Both the position numbers and the translations under genes were made by a program. From the NCBI RefSeq assembly GCF_009725235.1, contig NZ_WJFC01000005.1:1-64000 (forward strand): 64,000 nt of DNA, written 5' to 3'. The notes below the pieces were generated by a model that saw nothing but the letters and a program-made list of their open reading frames with translations, ran no database searches and was not told where the DNA came from. This DNA comes from Scytonema sp. UIC 10036 (lineage in GTDB: Bacteria > Cyanobacteriota > Cyanobacteriia > Cyanobacteriales > Nostocaceae). Positions 18,463-27,187 of this stretch are shown in pieces (positions within the stretch are counted from its first letter, which is position 1; every line of letters starts with the position of its first letter).

Positions 18463-18478
18463 ATTGTTTGCGCTCAAA

Positions 18479-19726
18479 CTAGACTTTCTCGTTAACAGTT
18501 ATAAAGTGGGGGGGACGAGTGGGAAACTCAAAACCGTACTGTTGTTTTGTGCCCTCAGACAAACTAGCTGTAGTTGATTGAGTTTGAATTGGTTGAGTAG
18601 GTAATGATGAGTTGGAACGCTCGTAACCTGTTAGCTTATCAAACTGGATAATCATATACTGGTGCAGCGCATAGACATCAGCCATGCGATTACCCATACC
18701 AGCAGAAATCTCATCGGGTAGAGTTATATCAGCGTGCCAAGAGAGCTTAATCCCTTGGTTCTGAAAGTAAGTGTCTATCTCTGAACGAATGTAATCGGCA
18801 GTCCCACCACAAAATACCAACTCTTTAACATCCTCATCCATTTTTGAGCGCAACCACCTCACAATAGCACGCGAATACTCATCTCTAGCAAGCAATAAAG
18901 CCTTGGACATCATCTCACCATCAAGTTGAATGTCTTCGCGTTTGCGCTTGCGTGAGAGTTTTTGAAGCACGAGGGGATCGCAACTAACGCCTGCTTCCAC
19001 CAATACCTCGACAATATTTGAATTATCTGGGGTTAGCCCTGAGGTCTTAGAAACAAAATTATTAACCAACCAAAACATTCCAAAATTACTGGTGACTCCT
19101 ACACCAGCAACACCATCTCGAACAGTAAAAACACTGGCGTTACGATAACCAAGCATGACGTACATCGAAGGAAAAACTTCACTCAAAGTACGCTTACGGT
19201 GGAAGAATAAACCACTCCCTTCAGAAGAAATATTACAATAAAGCATCTTCACCCGCATCTTGCCTGATGGTGTTTCAAACCCCCTAAATGTTTCCTTCAA
19301 ACGGGTTTCTAACTGTTCCTTATCGCTAACCTCTCCCGGTGGTAGCAGAATACTCAGGTAAACACTAACATCATTGCCCAAGTTCAACTTCTCTTTAGCA
19401 AGCCAAATGACACCGCACACCTTAGGTACTGCTAGTTGGTACTTGAGTTCCTTAAGTTGCGATATACCCCCAAATCGACGGCGGGCAAGTTCTCCCAAAG
19501 CGTAATATTCACCCCGTATTCCCACCCAAGCTCGGTTTTCCGGCAACCCTTCGGGTTCAACTGTTTCAACTGAAGCCTTACCTACATCAGCAACTTCTGA
19601 GTCTAAAAGCAAAACTGTCGGTAACATCGCTGAATATTCCTGAACGATCGCCTTGGTTTTGCTCCCACCCATATCTAAAGTCAAAACTATTTTTTTAACT
19701 TCAGTTTTGCTAGCCGTCTTAGCCAT
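18479..19726 (-). CDS. Second actin-like ParM-family ATPase
   Basis: 415 residues. Phosphate-1 LTLDMGGSKTKAIV (13-26), a middle region SVFTVRDGVAGVGVTSNFG that may be phosphate-2, and an adenosine-type box ELVFCGGTADYI at about 320-331. Sequence is distant from the ParM at 15137. The C-terminal 55 residues are polar and low complexity. It follows a 190-residue acidic-tailed protein (20457-19885) on the same strand, in the order partner then filament protein. It resembles diverged plasmid segregation actins more than chromosomal MreB. Confidence 0.7.
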   Translation of the reverse strand: MAKTASKTEVKKIVLTLDMGGSKTKAIVQEYSAMLPTVLLLDSEVADVGKASVETVEPEGLPENRAWVGIRGEYYALGELARRRFGGISQLKELKYQLAVPKVCGVIWLAKEKLNLGNDVSVYLSILLPPGEVSDKEQLETRLKETFRGFETPSGKMRVKMLYCNISSEGSGLFFHRKRTLSEVFPSMYVMLGYRNASVFTVRDGVAGVGVTSNFGMFWLVNNFVSKTSGLTPDNSNIVEVLVEAGVSCDPLVLQKLSRKRKREDIQLDGEMMSKALLLARDEYSRAIVRWLRSKMDEDVKELVFCGGTADYIRSEIDTYFQNQGIKLSWHADITLPDEISAGMGNRMADVYALHQYMIIQFDKLTGYERSNSSLPTQPIQTQSTTASLSEGTKQQYGFEFPTRPPHFITVNEKV

Positions 19727-19884
19727 ATCTTCATTTTTTTTGAGTCTTGTACTATTTCTTACAATCTAACTGCTACAAATATTATTCCGGTATAGCCAGA
19801 AACCTTCTTTACAGCAGCATTACATTGATTTAAAAAAAAGTTCATACTCAACTCATACGGTTATGCAGGATTGTTGATTTTGTT

Positions 19885-20457
19885 CTATGCCAATCGAAAT
19901 CCTGCATCCCCTTCAATACTTCCAGGTAGTATCACATCAGAATCATCATCAAAAAAACCGTCATCATCGTCTAAATCTTCCTCCAAAAAAGATTCCTCCT
20001 TCAGAGAAACCATCTCTACTGACTCCGGATTTACCTTGGCAGTACTAACAGTCGCAGTTGTCGCCTCATTACCAAAAAACGAAACTGCGGGATTAGGATT
20101 GACATTCGCCACACTACTTATTTGAGTCGAATCAAGTCCCAGATCGGACACCCCTCCAATCGGGTTTATGACGACCACTTGGGGAAATTGCCCCATCCCA
20201 TAATTGTACTTGAGCTTCAATATCTGTGCTTCCAACTGCGCGATCGCATCCACAACCGCCCGTTGCAGTTCAACTCCCCTCACACCCGAATCATACAAAC
20301 AATCTGGCAGGTAGTAAGAAGTAATTGCTATCATCGCCAAATCGCTTCCTCCCTCCTTTCGTACCTTCAAGTATTCGAGTAATTGTCCCTGGCGCGAGTT
20401 CTTTTTCCTAATGATCCTTAGCACTGAATTTGTATCCTGTTTCCTAGTCATAATCAC
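19885..20457 (-). CDS. Hypothetical protein, probable partner of the actin-like ATPase
   Basis: 190 residues. Basic N-terminus (TRKQDTNSVLRIIRKKNSRQ), central helical part, then a strongly acidic tail (EEDLDDDDGFFDDDSD at about 160-175). A basic DNA-binding-like head and acidic tail parallel the ParR-like protein at 16146, although the sequences do not align. It is co-oriented with the actin-like gene 158 nt downstream and has a repeat-rich region 160 nt upstream (20619-20953). Role inferred from context. Confidence 0.55.
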   Translation of the reverse strand: MIMTRKQDTNSVLRIIRKKNSRQGQLLEYLKVRKEGGSDLAMIAITSYYLPDCLYDSGVRGVELQRAVVDAIAQLEAQILKLKYNYGMGQFPQVVVINPIGGVSDLGLDSTQISSVANVNPNPAVSFFGNEATTATVSTAKVNPESVEMVSLKEESFLEEDLDDDDGFFDDDSDVILPGSIEGDAGFRLA

Positions 20458-20618
20458 TTGTTCATTTAAATGGCAAAAGAATTTTATCCAGTAGAAGGTT
20501 AATCCCCAACAAAGAATTGCTATTTATCAAATCAATACCCATACTAAATACGGTTAGTCTATCGATTTAATAAAAAATTACGTATTAATTTGTGACTTTC
20601 ACTACTTTAACCTACTGG

Positions 20619-20953
20619 TAGCAGTAATGTGACACCTTAGTTAAACCTTAGTGCAACTTAAATGTCACCTAACTGTTAAAAATTCTCTAATTTTTACCTA
20701 AAAAACTATTTCAATTTAGTTTTTTAATACAATAATTATCCCTAACTGGAGTAGTTAAGTTTAACCTAACTGTCACCATTATTAAACCTTAGTGACATTT
20801 TCAATTCCCAACGTCGTCTCCCTCACTAAAATGGCTGAAAGTCTTTCTATATCTAGATTTTCCAGCACTCTGACTCGTCAAAAGCAGTACTGACTGGGGT
20901 GGGGTCATTCTACTAGTCAATGTTAGTGACAAGGTATGTCATAATCCGGTAAA
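20619..20953. repeat. Long direct repeat, copy A (about 335 bp)
   Basis: Closely similar to 26230-26562 from TAGCAGTAATGTGACACC to ATCCGGTAA. The interior has repeated boxes of the type TTAAACCTTAGTG with GTGACA/TGTCAC flanks. It lies 160 bp upstream of the partner/actin-like operon, where a centromere would sit. A small minus-strand frame at 20913-21113 overlaps its end and is not called. Confidence 0.85.
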
Positions 20954-21260
20954 TTTTTGATGCTTGAATCATTGCGCGAGCCAGACCCACCCCCCAAAAA
21001 TATTTTAGAGATGGGATTTCTAAAATAAATAACAGGCTGTCCCCACCTCCTGTCAGCGTATCTGGTAGGAGAACATCATCAGTAATTATGGAAAAGAGTA
21101 TATCAGTAGCCATTGCTCCAATCCTATATATTTCAAGCGATCCGAAATCGCTTCATTTTTTTTCAGGCGGAACCACTTTTATCAACCTCCAACACCGTGC
21201 GACCCTCCGCAGCTGATTCAACGACGCTGCGCGATCGCATCTGGAGGAGGGTAGTTTTTG
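20954..21260. other. Intergenic region inside the repeat-bounded segment
   Basis: No gene is supported. It contains a GCGATCGC site at about 21230 and a T-run at 21157-21164. Confidence 0.35.
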
Positions 21261-21434
21261 ATGGATGCTTTGGTAACCCAATGGTTACCCGCTGAATTTG
21301 AACCCAGTACAGAACAGGCACTAGACCAAACTTTCACCCATTTTGAAAACGGTCTCTACATCCCTTTCGCCGATCCAGTACGCTACTTGGCGGGGAGCGC
21401 CGAACAACGCAGTCTTCTTGCGATCGCCATGTAA
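21261..21434 (+). pseudogene. Possible gene remnant (57 codons)
   Basis: ATG at 21261 preceded by GGAGGAGGG. It encodes MDALVTQWLPAEFEPS and onward, ending at TAA inside a GCGATCGCC site. The composition looks protein-like. A second open frame without a start follows at 21512-21832, so both may be pieces of one decayed gene. Confidence 0.35.
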
Positions 21435-21511
21435 ATTTCCTTCTCCTGCGATCGCATTTAGGTTCTCATCTAATTCAAACGACAGCATTTTCTCTAATGA
21501 TGATTTTGTAG

Positions 21512-21832
21512 GAAAAGCACCAACTAGAGCTTCTTGTATTTCCTTGCACTGCCGTCCAGATCAGCTCATTTTTCAAACTCTGTGACAATTTACTAGGAAA
21601 CTACAAACTTATAGAAAAATATCTACAACATTCTACAGGAGGCCAAAGATTAATTCCAGTTGCTTCCCTACTCCCAACACCCACCCCTACCGCTCCCGAT
21701 TCTTCACGAATAAATCTAGTAGATGAAACTTTCTGGCGTCCATACCTTACAACGCTTTTTAGACTGTGGACACCATTCATAGCAGCAGTCTCAGTGTCAG
21801 TAGCCTTAAAGGTATTTATTCGTTATTATTAA
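21512..21832 (+). pseudogene. Start-less open frame, probable 3' remnant of a membrane-associated protein gene
   Basis: 106 codons open after an upstream TAG, with no ATG near the beginning. The middle is proline/threonine-rich (LLPTPTPTAPDSS). The end is hydrophobic (LWTPFIAAVSVSVALKVFI), like a C-terminal membrane anchor. It is followed 26 nt later by the 21859 gene. Confidence 0.4.
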
Positions 21833-21858
21833 ATCACGGGAAAAATAAAACGAAGAAA

Positions 21859-22080
21859 ATGGCAGAAATAATTACATATAAAGGCATAAAAATAAAAATA
21901 TATTCACTACCCGTTAGTAGTAATTCTCGTTTAGACTTTAAGCTTCTTAATTCAGAAGGAAATGAAATACCTTTTGTAAAACAGGTTTCCGTAGTCAATT
22001 ACAGTCAAAATCATAAAGATCGGCTTATTGAAGATGCCTGCAAAGAAATTGATATCCTCATTCAGGAAGGAAGAGTTTGA
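21859..22080 (+). CDS. Small hypothetical protein
   Basis: 73 residues from the ATG at 21859; the open frame extends to 21766 but that part overlaps the remnant upstream. It begins MAEIITYKGIKIKIYSLP and reads as a small alpha/beta protein. No motif. Only a weak purine tract precedes the start. Confidence 0.45.
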   Translation: MAEIITYKGIKIKIYSLPVSSNSRLDFKLLNSEGNEIPFVKQVSVVNYSQNHKDRLIEDACKEIDILIQEGRV

Positions 22081-22231
22081 TTGTAAATTTAACGCAAGGA
22101 AGAATTAGTATTTTTAATCTAAAGGTGCAACGAAATAAGCTCATCTCCCCACAATCTACTCCTTATACGCATTTCAGCCAAAAATAATACCGGATTCGGT
22201 CGCTGTGTTTTGATTGCCACCATTGCAAAAT

Positions 22232-22266
22232 ACCCCACTGCCCAATCAGTGTTGGGTGTGGGGTTT
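22232..22266. terminator. Bidirectional-type hairpin between convergent genes
   Basis: CCCCACTGCCCAA and TTGGGTGTGGGG pair with one bulge around a short loop and are followed by TTTAAG. It lies between the plus-strand 73-residue gene and the minus-strand operon ending at 22282. Confidence 0.55.
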
Positions 22267-22281
22267 AAGGAGCGCGATCGC

Positions 22282-22611
22282 TCAGTCTTGTCCGATTAAT
22301 CTGTTTAAAATCTGTTGAGCACGCCCTTGAACATCTTCTACACCATGAGCTAATCGGTAAAGCACTTCCCATTCAGAAGACGTCATTTGTAAGTACGATT
22401 TATACCCGTCCGCAGATGCTCTTAACTCCTTGCAATTTTGTGATGAAAGCTTTAAGTAACGTCCACGTGTTCCCGTAGAACGAAGTTTTATTTTCCATCT
22501 ACAATTTTTGTTGTCATATATGACAACTTCACCTAAATATTGCTTCGGCTTGTGTCGCGTATCTTCAACTAATTTACAACCTAGGTTGTAAATATCCAAA
22601 ATATTTATCAT
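22282..22611 (-). CDS. Hypothetical protein, last gene of a four-gene operon
   Basis: 109 residues, soluble and basic in its centre (WKIKLRSTGTRGRYLKL), helical at the C-terminus. No recognised motif. It starts 22 nt after the 67-residue membrane protein gene, so is probably cotranscribed. It could be a small regulatory or DNA/RNA-binding subunit, but nothing proves this. Confidence 0.55.
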   Translation of the reverse strand: MINILDIYNLGCKLVEDTRHKPKQYLGEVVIYDNKNCRWKIKLRSTGTRGRYLKLSSQNCKELRASADGYKSYLQMTSSEWEVLYRLAHGVEDVQGRAQQILNRLIGQD

Positions 22612-22633
22612 TTTTCTTCCATAAAGTTATAAA

Positions 22634-22837
22634 TTATCCAAAAACCGATTTTTTCACACCATACGCAGCTAAACCAACAACTGCACCAGTGCCAGCGAAC
22701 GCAACCAAACCAACACCGTAAGCAGTTCCGCCAATTGCTAAACCCGCTCCCCCAACACTGTGATAAACAGTAACACCCACAACGGCACCTACTGTTGCAA
22801 ACGTAGCTGCTTCATTAATATTTGTAATAATGTCCAT
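22634..22837 (-). CDS. Small glycine/alanine-rich membrane protein
   Basis: 67 residues, almost entirely hydrophobic and Gly-rich (VGAVVGVTVYHSVGGAGLAIGG and a second segment), consistent with two membrane helices joined by a short turn. It has the look of a holin-like or glycine-zipper protein. Part of the minus-strand group 25630-22282, although 446 nt separate it from the 481-residue gene upstream. Confidence 0.55.
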   Translation of the reverse strand: MDIITNINEAATFATVGAVVGVTVYHSVGGAGLAIGGTAYGVGLVAFAGTGAVVGLAAYGVKKSVFG

Positions 22838-23283
22838 TTTTTTTATCTGAAAGGCTGTTTTCAGTCTATTAAGTTTTTTCGGTAATCCCTACCGAAGAAA
22901 CTCGCATTTTTATATAAAGTTTTACCCAGAAATCATTTATGAGGTAAACAACTAGTCTACCCATGTTTTAGCGCGATCGCCAACCATTGTCATCAGCGGG
23001 TCTGATTCAAAAGCCGCTAATTAGTTCTATTAACCCAAGTTGCTAGTTATCAATTACAGATTTGCCACAATGGGAGCGCTCGCCCGTTTTTGATAGTCCC
23101 TCAGTTGTAGACCCTGCAACATCTTTAACTATATAATTCGCCCTCATTCGGTTTTACCCGCAATTTTAATATTCGTGCCATGTTTTTGAAGATTCAAACT
23201 CCTCGTGCTGATTAGGGCGAGCATCGCTTCGCTTCACAGGTTCCTCATATCTTCCATTTAGCATAAATTAAAAAGCTTTTATC
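22838..23283. other. Gap within the membrane-protein gene group
   Basis: No open frame of note. It holds HIP1-type GCGATCGC at about 22973 and scattered short repeats. It may contain a separate promoter for the two small genes. Confidence 0.35.
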
Positions 23284-24729
23284 TCAGCTAAGCATGAACA
23301 AGTCAAGCTCATCCAAATTATGGATAATCTTGGAATCAGGAACATTATACGCTTCAGCTAATTGGATACTAGCTTGCAATCTTAGCTTAAGGTTTAAGTT
23401 GGGGTCAAAAGCTGCTTCAGCTAAATTCCCTAGTTTTTCATACGTAGCAATTAGATTAGCAACTACTGCCCGATCAACTTGGTTAATTGTAGCAAGTGAC
23501 TGCTGGTAGTATTGCTCTACCTGCTGAACAAGTAGAGTATTGTTTTTGAAAAACTTTTTACAGAAACCTGAAACCATTCGACCTGCGATCGCACCAATAA
23601 CTGCCCCTATAAGGGGAACTGGAATGAGCGCTTGTCCAATAGTCGCTCCAGCTCCAACAATCGCTGAGTCTGCACAAGCAAATAAACTCAACTCAACAAA
23701 TTCATGAGAAGTTATTTCCCCTCTACTCAAACTACTAAGCAAGCTAGCAATTTCCATACTCGCGCTAACAAAAGCACCAGCTAGAGGGGCAGACATATTC
23801 GCAAAATTGGTTAACCCGTAAATTGCTGTTGCTGATATTCCACTAAGCCCAGCCCCTTCAACAGTTTCAAATCCAATTTCCTTCCAATCTTCAACTGTTA
23901 ACTCGCCTTTGAAAACATTTTTACCTTCTTTATACTTAGCGTAAAGCTTAGTTGCAAATCGAATACTACCTCCGATAACTGCGCCTTTAACGGCAACTTT
24001 TGTAAAATCAGCAAAACCTGGTTGAGATTCGGTCTGTATTCTGTCTTTTATTTTTTCGTTTTCTCTTTTTAATTCTTTCTCATGTTGCTTTAGCGTATCG
24101 TTCACTTTACCAAGTTGTATATCTTCATAGTTAGATGAGGCAGATTTAACCGTTTGACTAAAAGAATGACCAGAAAGTTGCTCTATCTCTTGAGCCTTTT
24201 CTTGTATTGTTTGAGCATTACGGCTTGTTAGTCCTTCAACCTGTTCACCTTTCAAAATTTTTTGAATAGTTTCATATTGGTCTTTTGGAATATGGTAATA
24301 CGATCCGTCTCTACCAAAGTTTTCATATTTCTTCATGTGATCGAGAACGCGATCTAGAGTATTTCCAGCCCCGTTGATAAACTTAGACTGTACTTTAACC
24401 CCATCAATTAAATAATCTTCTGGTGCTGTTCTACTCACACCTTCAAATGTGGCATGAGTGGAGGTGGATTGCAAGAGCGATTTAGCATTACGGATACCTA
24501 CTTCTACTTGCTCTGCAATTTCACCATGTTTTGTGCTTGTATTTCCTAAAATATTTTCAGGACATTCTATAAAATCACGAACTCTATCAACCGCTGCGAT
24601 CGCCTCAAAAAATGCTTGGTCTTGCTGACTAAGTTTCGCCGCTAGCTGTTCTGCTCGGCGCAGATTATCCTCTGCTACAATTGCAGCAATAAATTGAGTT
24701 GTTTGATGTTTATTTTCTATATTTTCCAT
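23284..24729 (-). CDS. Two-part protein: nuclease-like N-terminus, glycine-rich membrane region
   Basis: 481 residues. Residues 65-155 contain a GEIAE block (E70/E73), DYLIDG (D105/D109) and VQSKF (Q114, K116), then a conserved-looking HMKKYENF and YHIPKDQY stretch. E...D...QxK spacing is of the PD-(D/E)XK nuclease type; this is inference from pattern only. Residues 195-245 are charged and probably coiled coil. Residues 265-400 have several Gly/Ala-rich hydrophobic segments, and the C-terminus is helical. It lies 49 nt after the 283-residue membrane gene. Possibly an effector of a defence or toxin system. Confidence 0.55.
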   Translation of the reverse strand: MENIENKHQTTQFIAAIVAEDNLRRAEQLAAKLSQQDQAFFEAIAAVDRVRDFIECPENILGNTSTKHGEIAEQVEVGIRNAKSLLQSTSTHATFEGVSRTAPEDYLIDGVKVQSKFINGAGNTLDRVLDHMKKYENFGRDGSYYHIPKDQYETIQKILKGEQVEGLTSRNAQTIQEKAQEIEQLSGHSFSQTVKSASSNYEDIQLGKVNDTLKQHEKELKRENEKIKDRIQTESQPGFADFTKVAVKGAVIGGSIRFATKLYAKYKEGKNVFKGELTVEDWKEIGFETVEGAGLSGISATAIYGLTNFANMSAPLAGAFVSASMEIASLLSSLSRGEITSHEFVELSLFACADSAIVGAGATIGQALIPVPLIGAVIGAIAGRMVSGFCKKFFKNNTLLVQQVEQYYQQSLATINQVDRAVVANLIATYEKLGNLAEAAFDPNLNLKLRLQASIQLAEAYNVPDSKIIHNLDELDLFMLS

Positions 24730-24778
24730 ACCTAAGGATTAGCAGCATTATAAATATAAATAATGCTGCCTTTAATAT

Positions 24779-25630
24779 TTACCATTTAATGTCTACTGTT
24801 TTTTGAAGTGACTGCGAGAGCGAATTGATAGAGTTGATTACAGTTGCCAGTTGTTGTTTTAGATATGGGTTAAAGTTTTGGTAATCATGAGGAGCGTTCT
24901 GCTTAATATTTTCCAATTCGCTGTGAATAAGATTCGCGAGTTTGACAGTTTGCTCTTCAATAAGACCGACTTCTGTCTTTGCAGTGTTAACTTTAGTTGT
25001 CCACTCTTCAATTTCCATAGCACGTTTATAGGCTTCTCTGCCAATTTTCTTATTCTCCTCGTTTAACCAAAGTCCACTACCTACTACAGCTACACCTCCA
25101 ATTGTCCAGCCAATCGGTCCAGCTAACGCTAGTAAAGCATTTCCAGCTGCCATACCACCACCGCCTGCTACTACTGCACCACCTCCTAACCAAGCTAAAG
25201 CAGCATTGGTAGCAGCCGCACCAGAAAGAGCGGAGATCGCAGTACCTGTTGATGCTGTTCCAAAAGTAGTTGCAAATGCCATTGCTGCTGTCGGTCCAAA
25301 ACTGGCAACCCCTACGCCCGCCATAACGCCTGCTCCAGCAGTAGACCCTGCCGTGATACTTGGATCTACATTAGTTAACTCCAAGTCTGTTCCTGTAATT
25401 TCTTTTATTTGAAATTTTAGTCTCTCAACTGCTTGGATTAATTCTATTGGAGACTTTTTTAAAGTATTAATATAATTTTCGCATAATTGAATAACCAGTC
25501 GTCCACGTGTTACTCGTGTTTGATAAAGACTTTCAGCGGCATTCTGTAAATACTTACAAGAACTTTCATATTCTTCTATCGCATAACGCAGGCTCTCTTG
25601 TGCTCGTTTTCTAAATCCTTCCTTAAACAT
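24779..25630 (-). CDS. Coiled-coil protein with a glycine-rich membrane hairpin
   Basis: 283 residues. Helical flanks (1-95 and 200-283) enclose a Gly/Ala-rich hydrophobic centre (about 112-190, including WLGGGAVVAGGGG and AGPIGWTIGGVAVVGSG). That layout suits a membrane-inserting or pore-forming protein with soluble helical arms. It is the first gene of the minus-strand group. No family name recognised. Confidence 0.6.
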   Translation of the reverse strand: MFKEGFRKRAQESLRYAIEEYESSCKYLQNAAESLYQTRVTRGRLVIQLCENYINTLKKSPIELIQAVERLKFQIKEITGTDLELTNVDPSITAGSTAGAGVMAGVGVASFGPTAAMAFATTFGTASTGTAISALSGAAATNAALAWLGGGAVVAGGGGMAAGNALLALAGPIGWTIGGVAVVGSGLWLNEENKKIGREAYKRAMEIEEWTTKVNTAKTEVGLIEEQTVKLANLIHSELENIKQNAPHDYQNFNPYLKQQLATVINSINSLSQSLQKTVDIKW

Positions 25631-26229
25631 AATTGAGTTATTTTTGAAGTTAACTAATATATCAGTTTATTCAACTTTGACAGAAACCTAAACTGTAGAA
25701 ATACTAGATTGGCATATTCATAATTTTTATTTGATAAAAACCCAGGTAATGATAGTAAGTAAGTGAATGTACAGAAAAGTTTTTTATTTTGTAAATAATT
25801 TAAGTTTACCTTTTTCGTTCGCTTGACGAAAACATTCTACTGGTAAAGAGTATGGGGTACGTCGGTTGCCTTTGCAACTAGGACATTAGCACTGAACCGC
25901 TTGTAGCCTGCTAATACTATGTTGCACAGTGCTTATTTTTCTTTGAGGTCATAGCATACAAACACATTATTGGCTCGCTTAACAGTGCGCTGATTATCGG
26001 AGTTGCGTATGAATTACCTTTCTTACTGTGTTTACTTTGCGGAAAATATGCTTTCAGTTGTGTATAGACTGTCCATTTGTACGGTTTGTGCAGGACGAGA
26101 TTTATCCAATCCTGCAGTATTCCAATCAAATAGTATCGTTTTAATTTCAGGCACCCAAATACGCTTAACCTATCGGCATACTTAATATTTAAGTCTTTAA
26201 TTGTATTTTTTGCTACTTTTAAGTATTAG
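25631..26229. other. Intergenic region upstream of the membrane operon
   Basis: About 600 bp without a supported gene; short frames here look random. It should carry the promoter for the operon ending at 22282. Confidence 0.4.
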
Positions 26230-26562
26230 TAGCAGTAATGTGACACCTTAGTTAAACCTTAGTGCAACTTAAGTGTCACCATTATTCTCAAAATCCTCTA
26301 ATTTTTAATTAAAATAATGTTTCTATTTACTCTTTTTATACGACAATTATCCCTAATTGGAAAAGTTAAGTTTAACCTAAGTGTCACCTTAGTTAAACCT
26401 TAATGACACCTTCAATTCCCAACCTCAGACCCACCCTAAAATGGCTGAAAATCCTTCTATATCTAGGTTTTCCTGCAATCAAACTAGTCCAAAGCAGTAC
26501 TGACTGAGGTAGGGCATTCTACTTTTCAATATTAGTGACAAGGTATGTCGTAATCCGGTAAC
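26230..26562. repeat. Long direct repeat, copy B (about 333 bp)
   Basis: Matches 20619-20953 in the same orientation with scattered substitutions and small indels. It contains TTAAACCTTAGTG-type boxes, GTGACACC/TGTCACC pairs and ends GTGACAAGGTATGTCGTAATCCGGTAA. It sits 255 bp upstream of mobC, where an oriT would be expected. The segment between the copies (5.3 kb) is bounded like a unit that could be lost or gained by recombination. Confidence 0.85.
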
Positions 26563-26816
26563 TTTCAATTCAGGAAAGTTCAAAAAATTCTCAATAAGCA
26601 AAATTATTGACAATAGTATGACAAAAAAGAATTCAGAATTGAAGGTAGCGAACCCTTTAACTAATTGATTCTGAATTCTGCATTCTTCAACTAGCGTAAA
26701 TTTTTAAATAACTGCTAGTAAAAATCATCAAATCTTTATACACACCCGTAGGCAATTCTTCTGAGTAAAAGTCAAAATATCGACAGGAGAATATTGATAA
26801 GTGTAAAGTCGCACAG

Positions 26817-27173
26817 ATGAAAAGGTCGCATCGGGTCGAAATCGTACTGTCAGACGAAGAAAAAACTACTATCGAGAGTAAAGCTTTTTCCTGTGGAGTC
26901 AAAGTAGCGCAGTATATTCGAGATTGTGCGCTCAGACGATCGTTGTATTGTCAGCCATCACCTGATTTGATAGCTGTTCGAGGTCATGCAGGTATGGTCA
27001 AAAGTGAACTGATGATGCTGTCTCACCTAGCTTCTGAAGCAAGCAACGAGCAGATGTTAGATACTGTTCGTCAGGCGATCGCACAAATTGATTTGTGTAT
27101 TAATGCTGCATTTCGGATGAGCACGGGTGAGGACAAACCAAGTGAATTGCCAGAAAGCAGTATGGGTAAATAA
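26817..27173 (+). CDS. mobC: MobC-like relaxosome accessory protein
   Basis: 118 residues. N-terminal RHH-like start (RSHRVEIVLSDEEKTTIESKA) followed by QYIRDCALRR, the usual plasmid MobC pattern in which the protein helps the relaxase melt oriT. It is 14 nt upstream of the relaxase gene. Confidence 0.75.
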   Translation: MKRSHRVEIVLSDEEKTTIESKAFSCGVKVAQYIRDCALRRSLYCQPSPDLIAVRGHAGMVKSELMMLSHLASEASNEQMLDTVRQAIAQIDLCINAAFRMSTGEDKPSELPESSMGK

Positions 27174-27187
27174 AGTAACAGTAAAAC

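Noticed and set aside
18155..18463. 102-codon plus-strand frame
   Set aside because: Low protein-likeness, no ribosome-binding site, and it runs through a terminator-like hairpin.
20913..21113. 66-codon minus-strand frame
   Set aside because: It overlaps the end of the long direct repeat and looks random.
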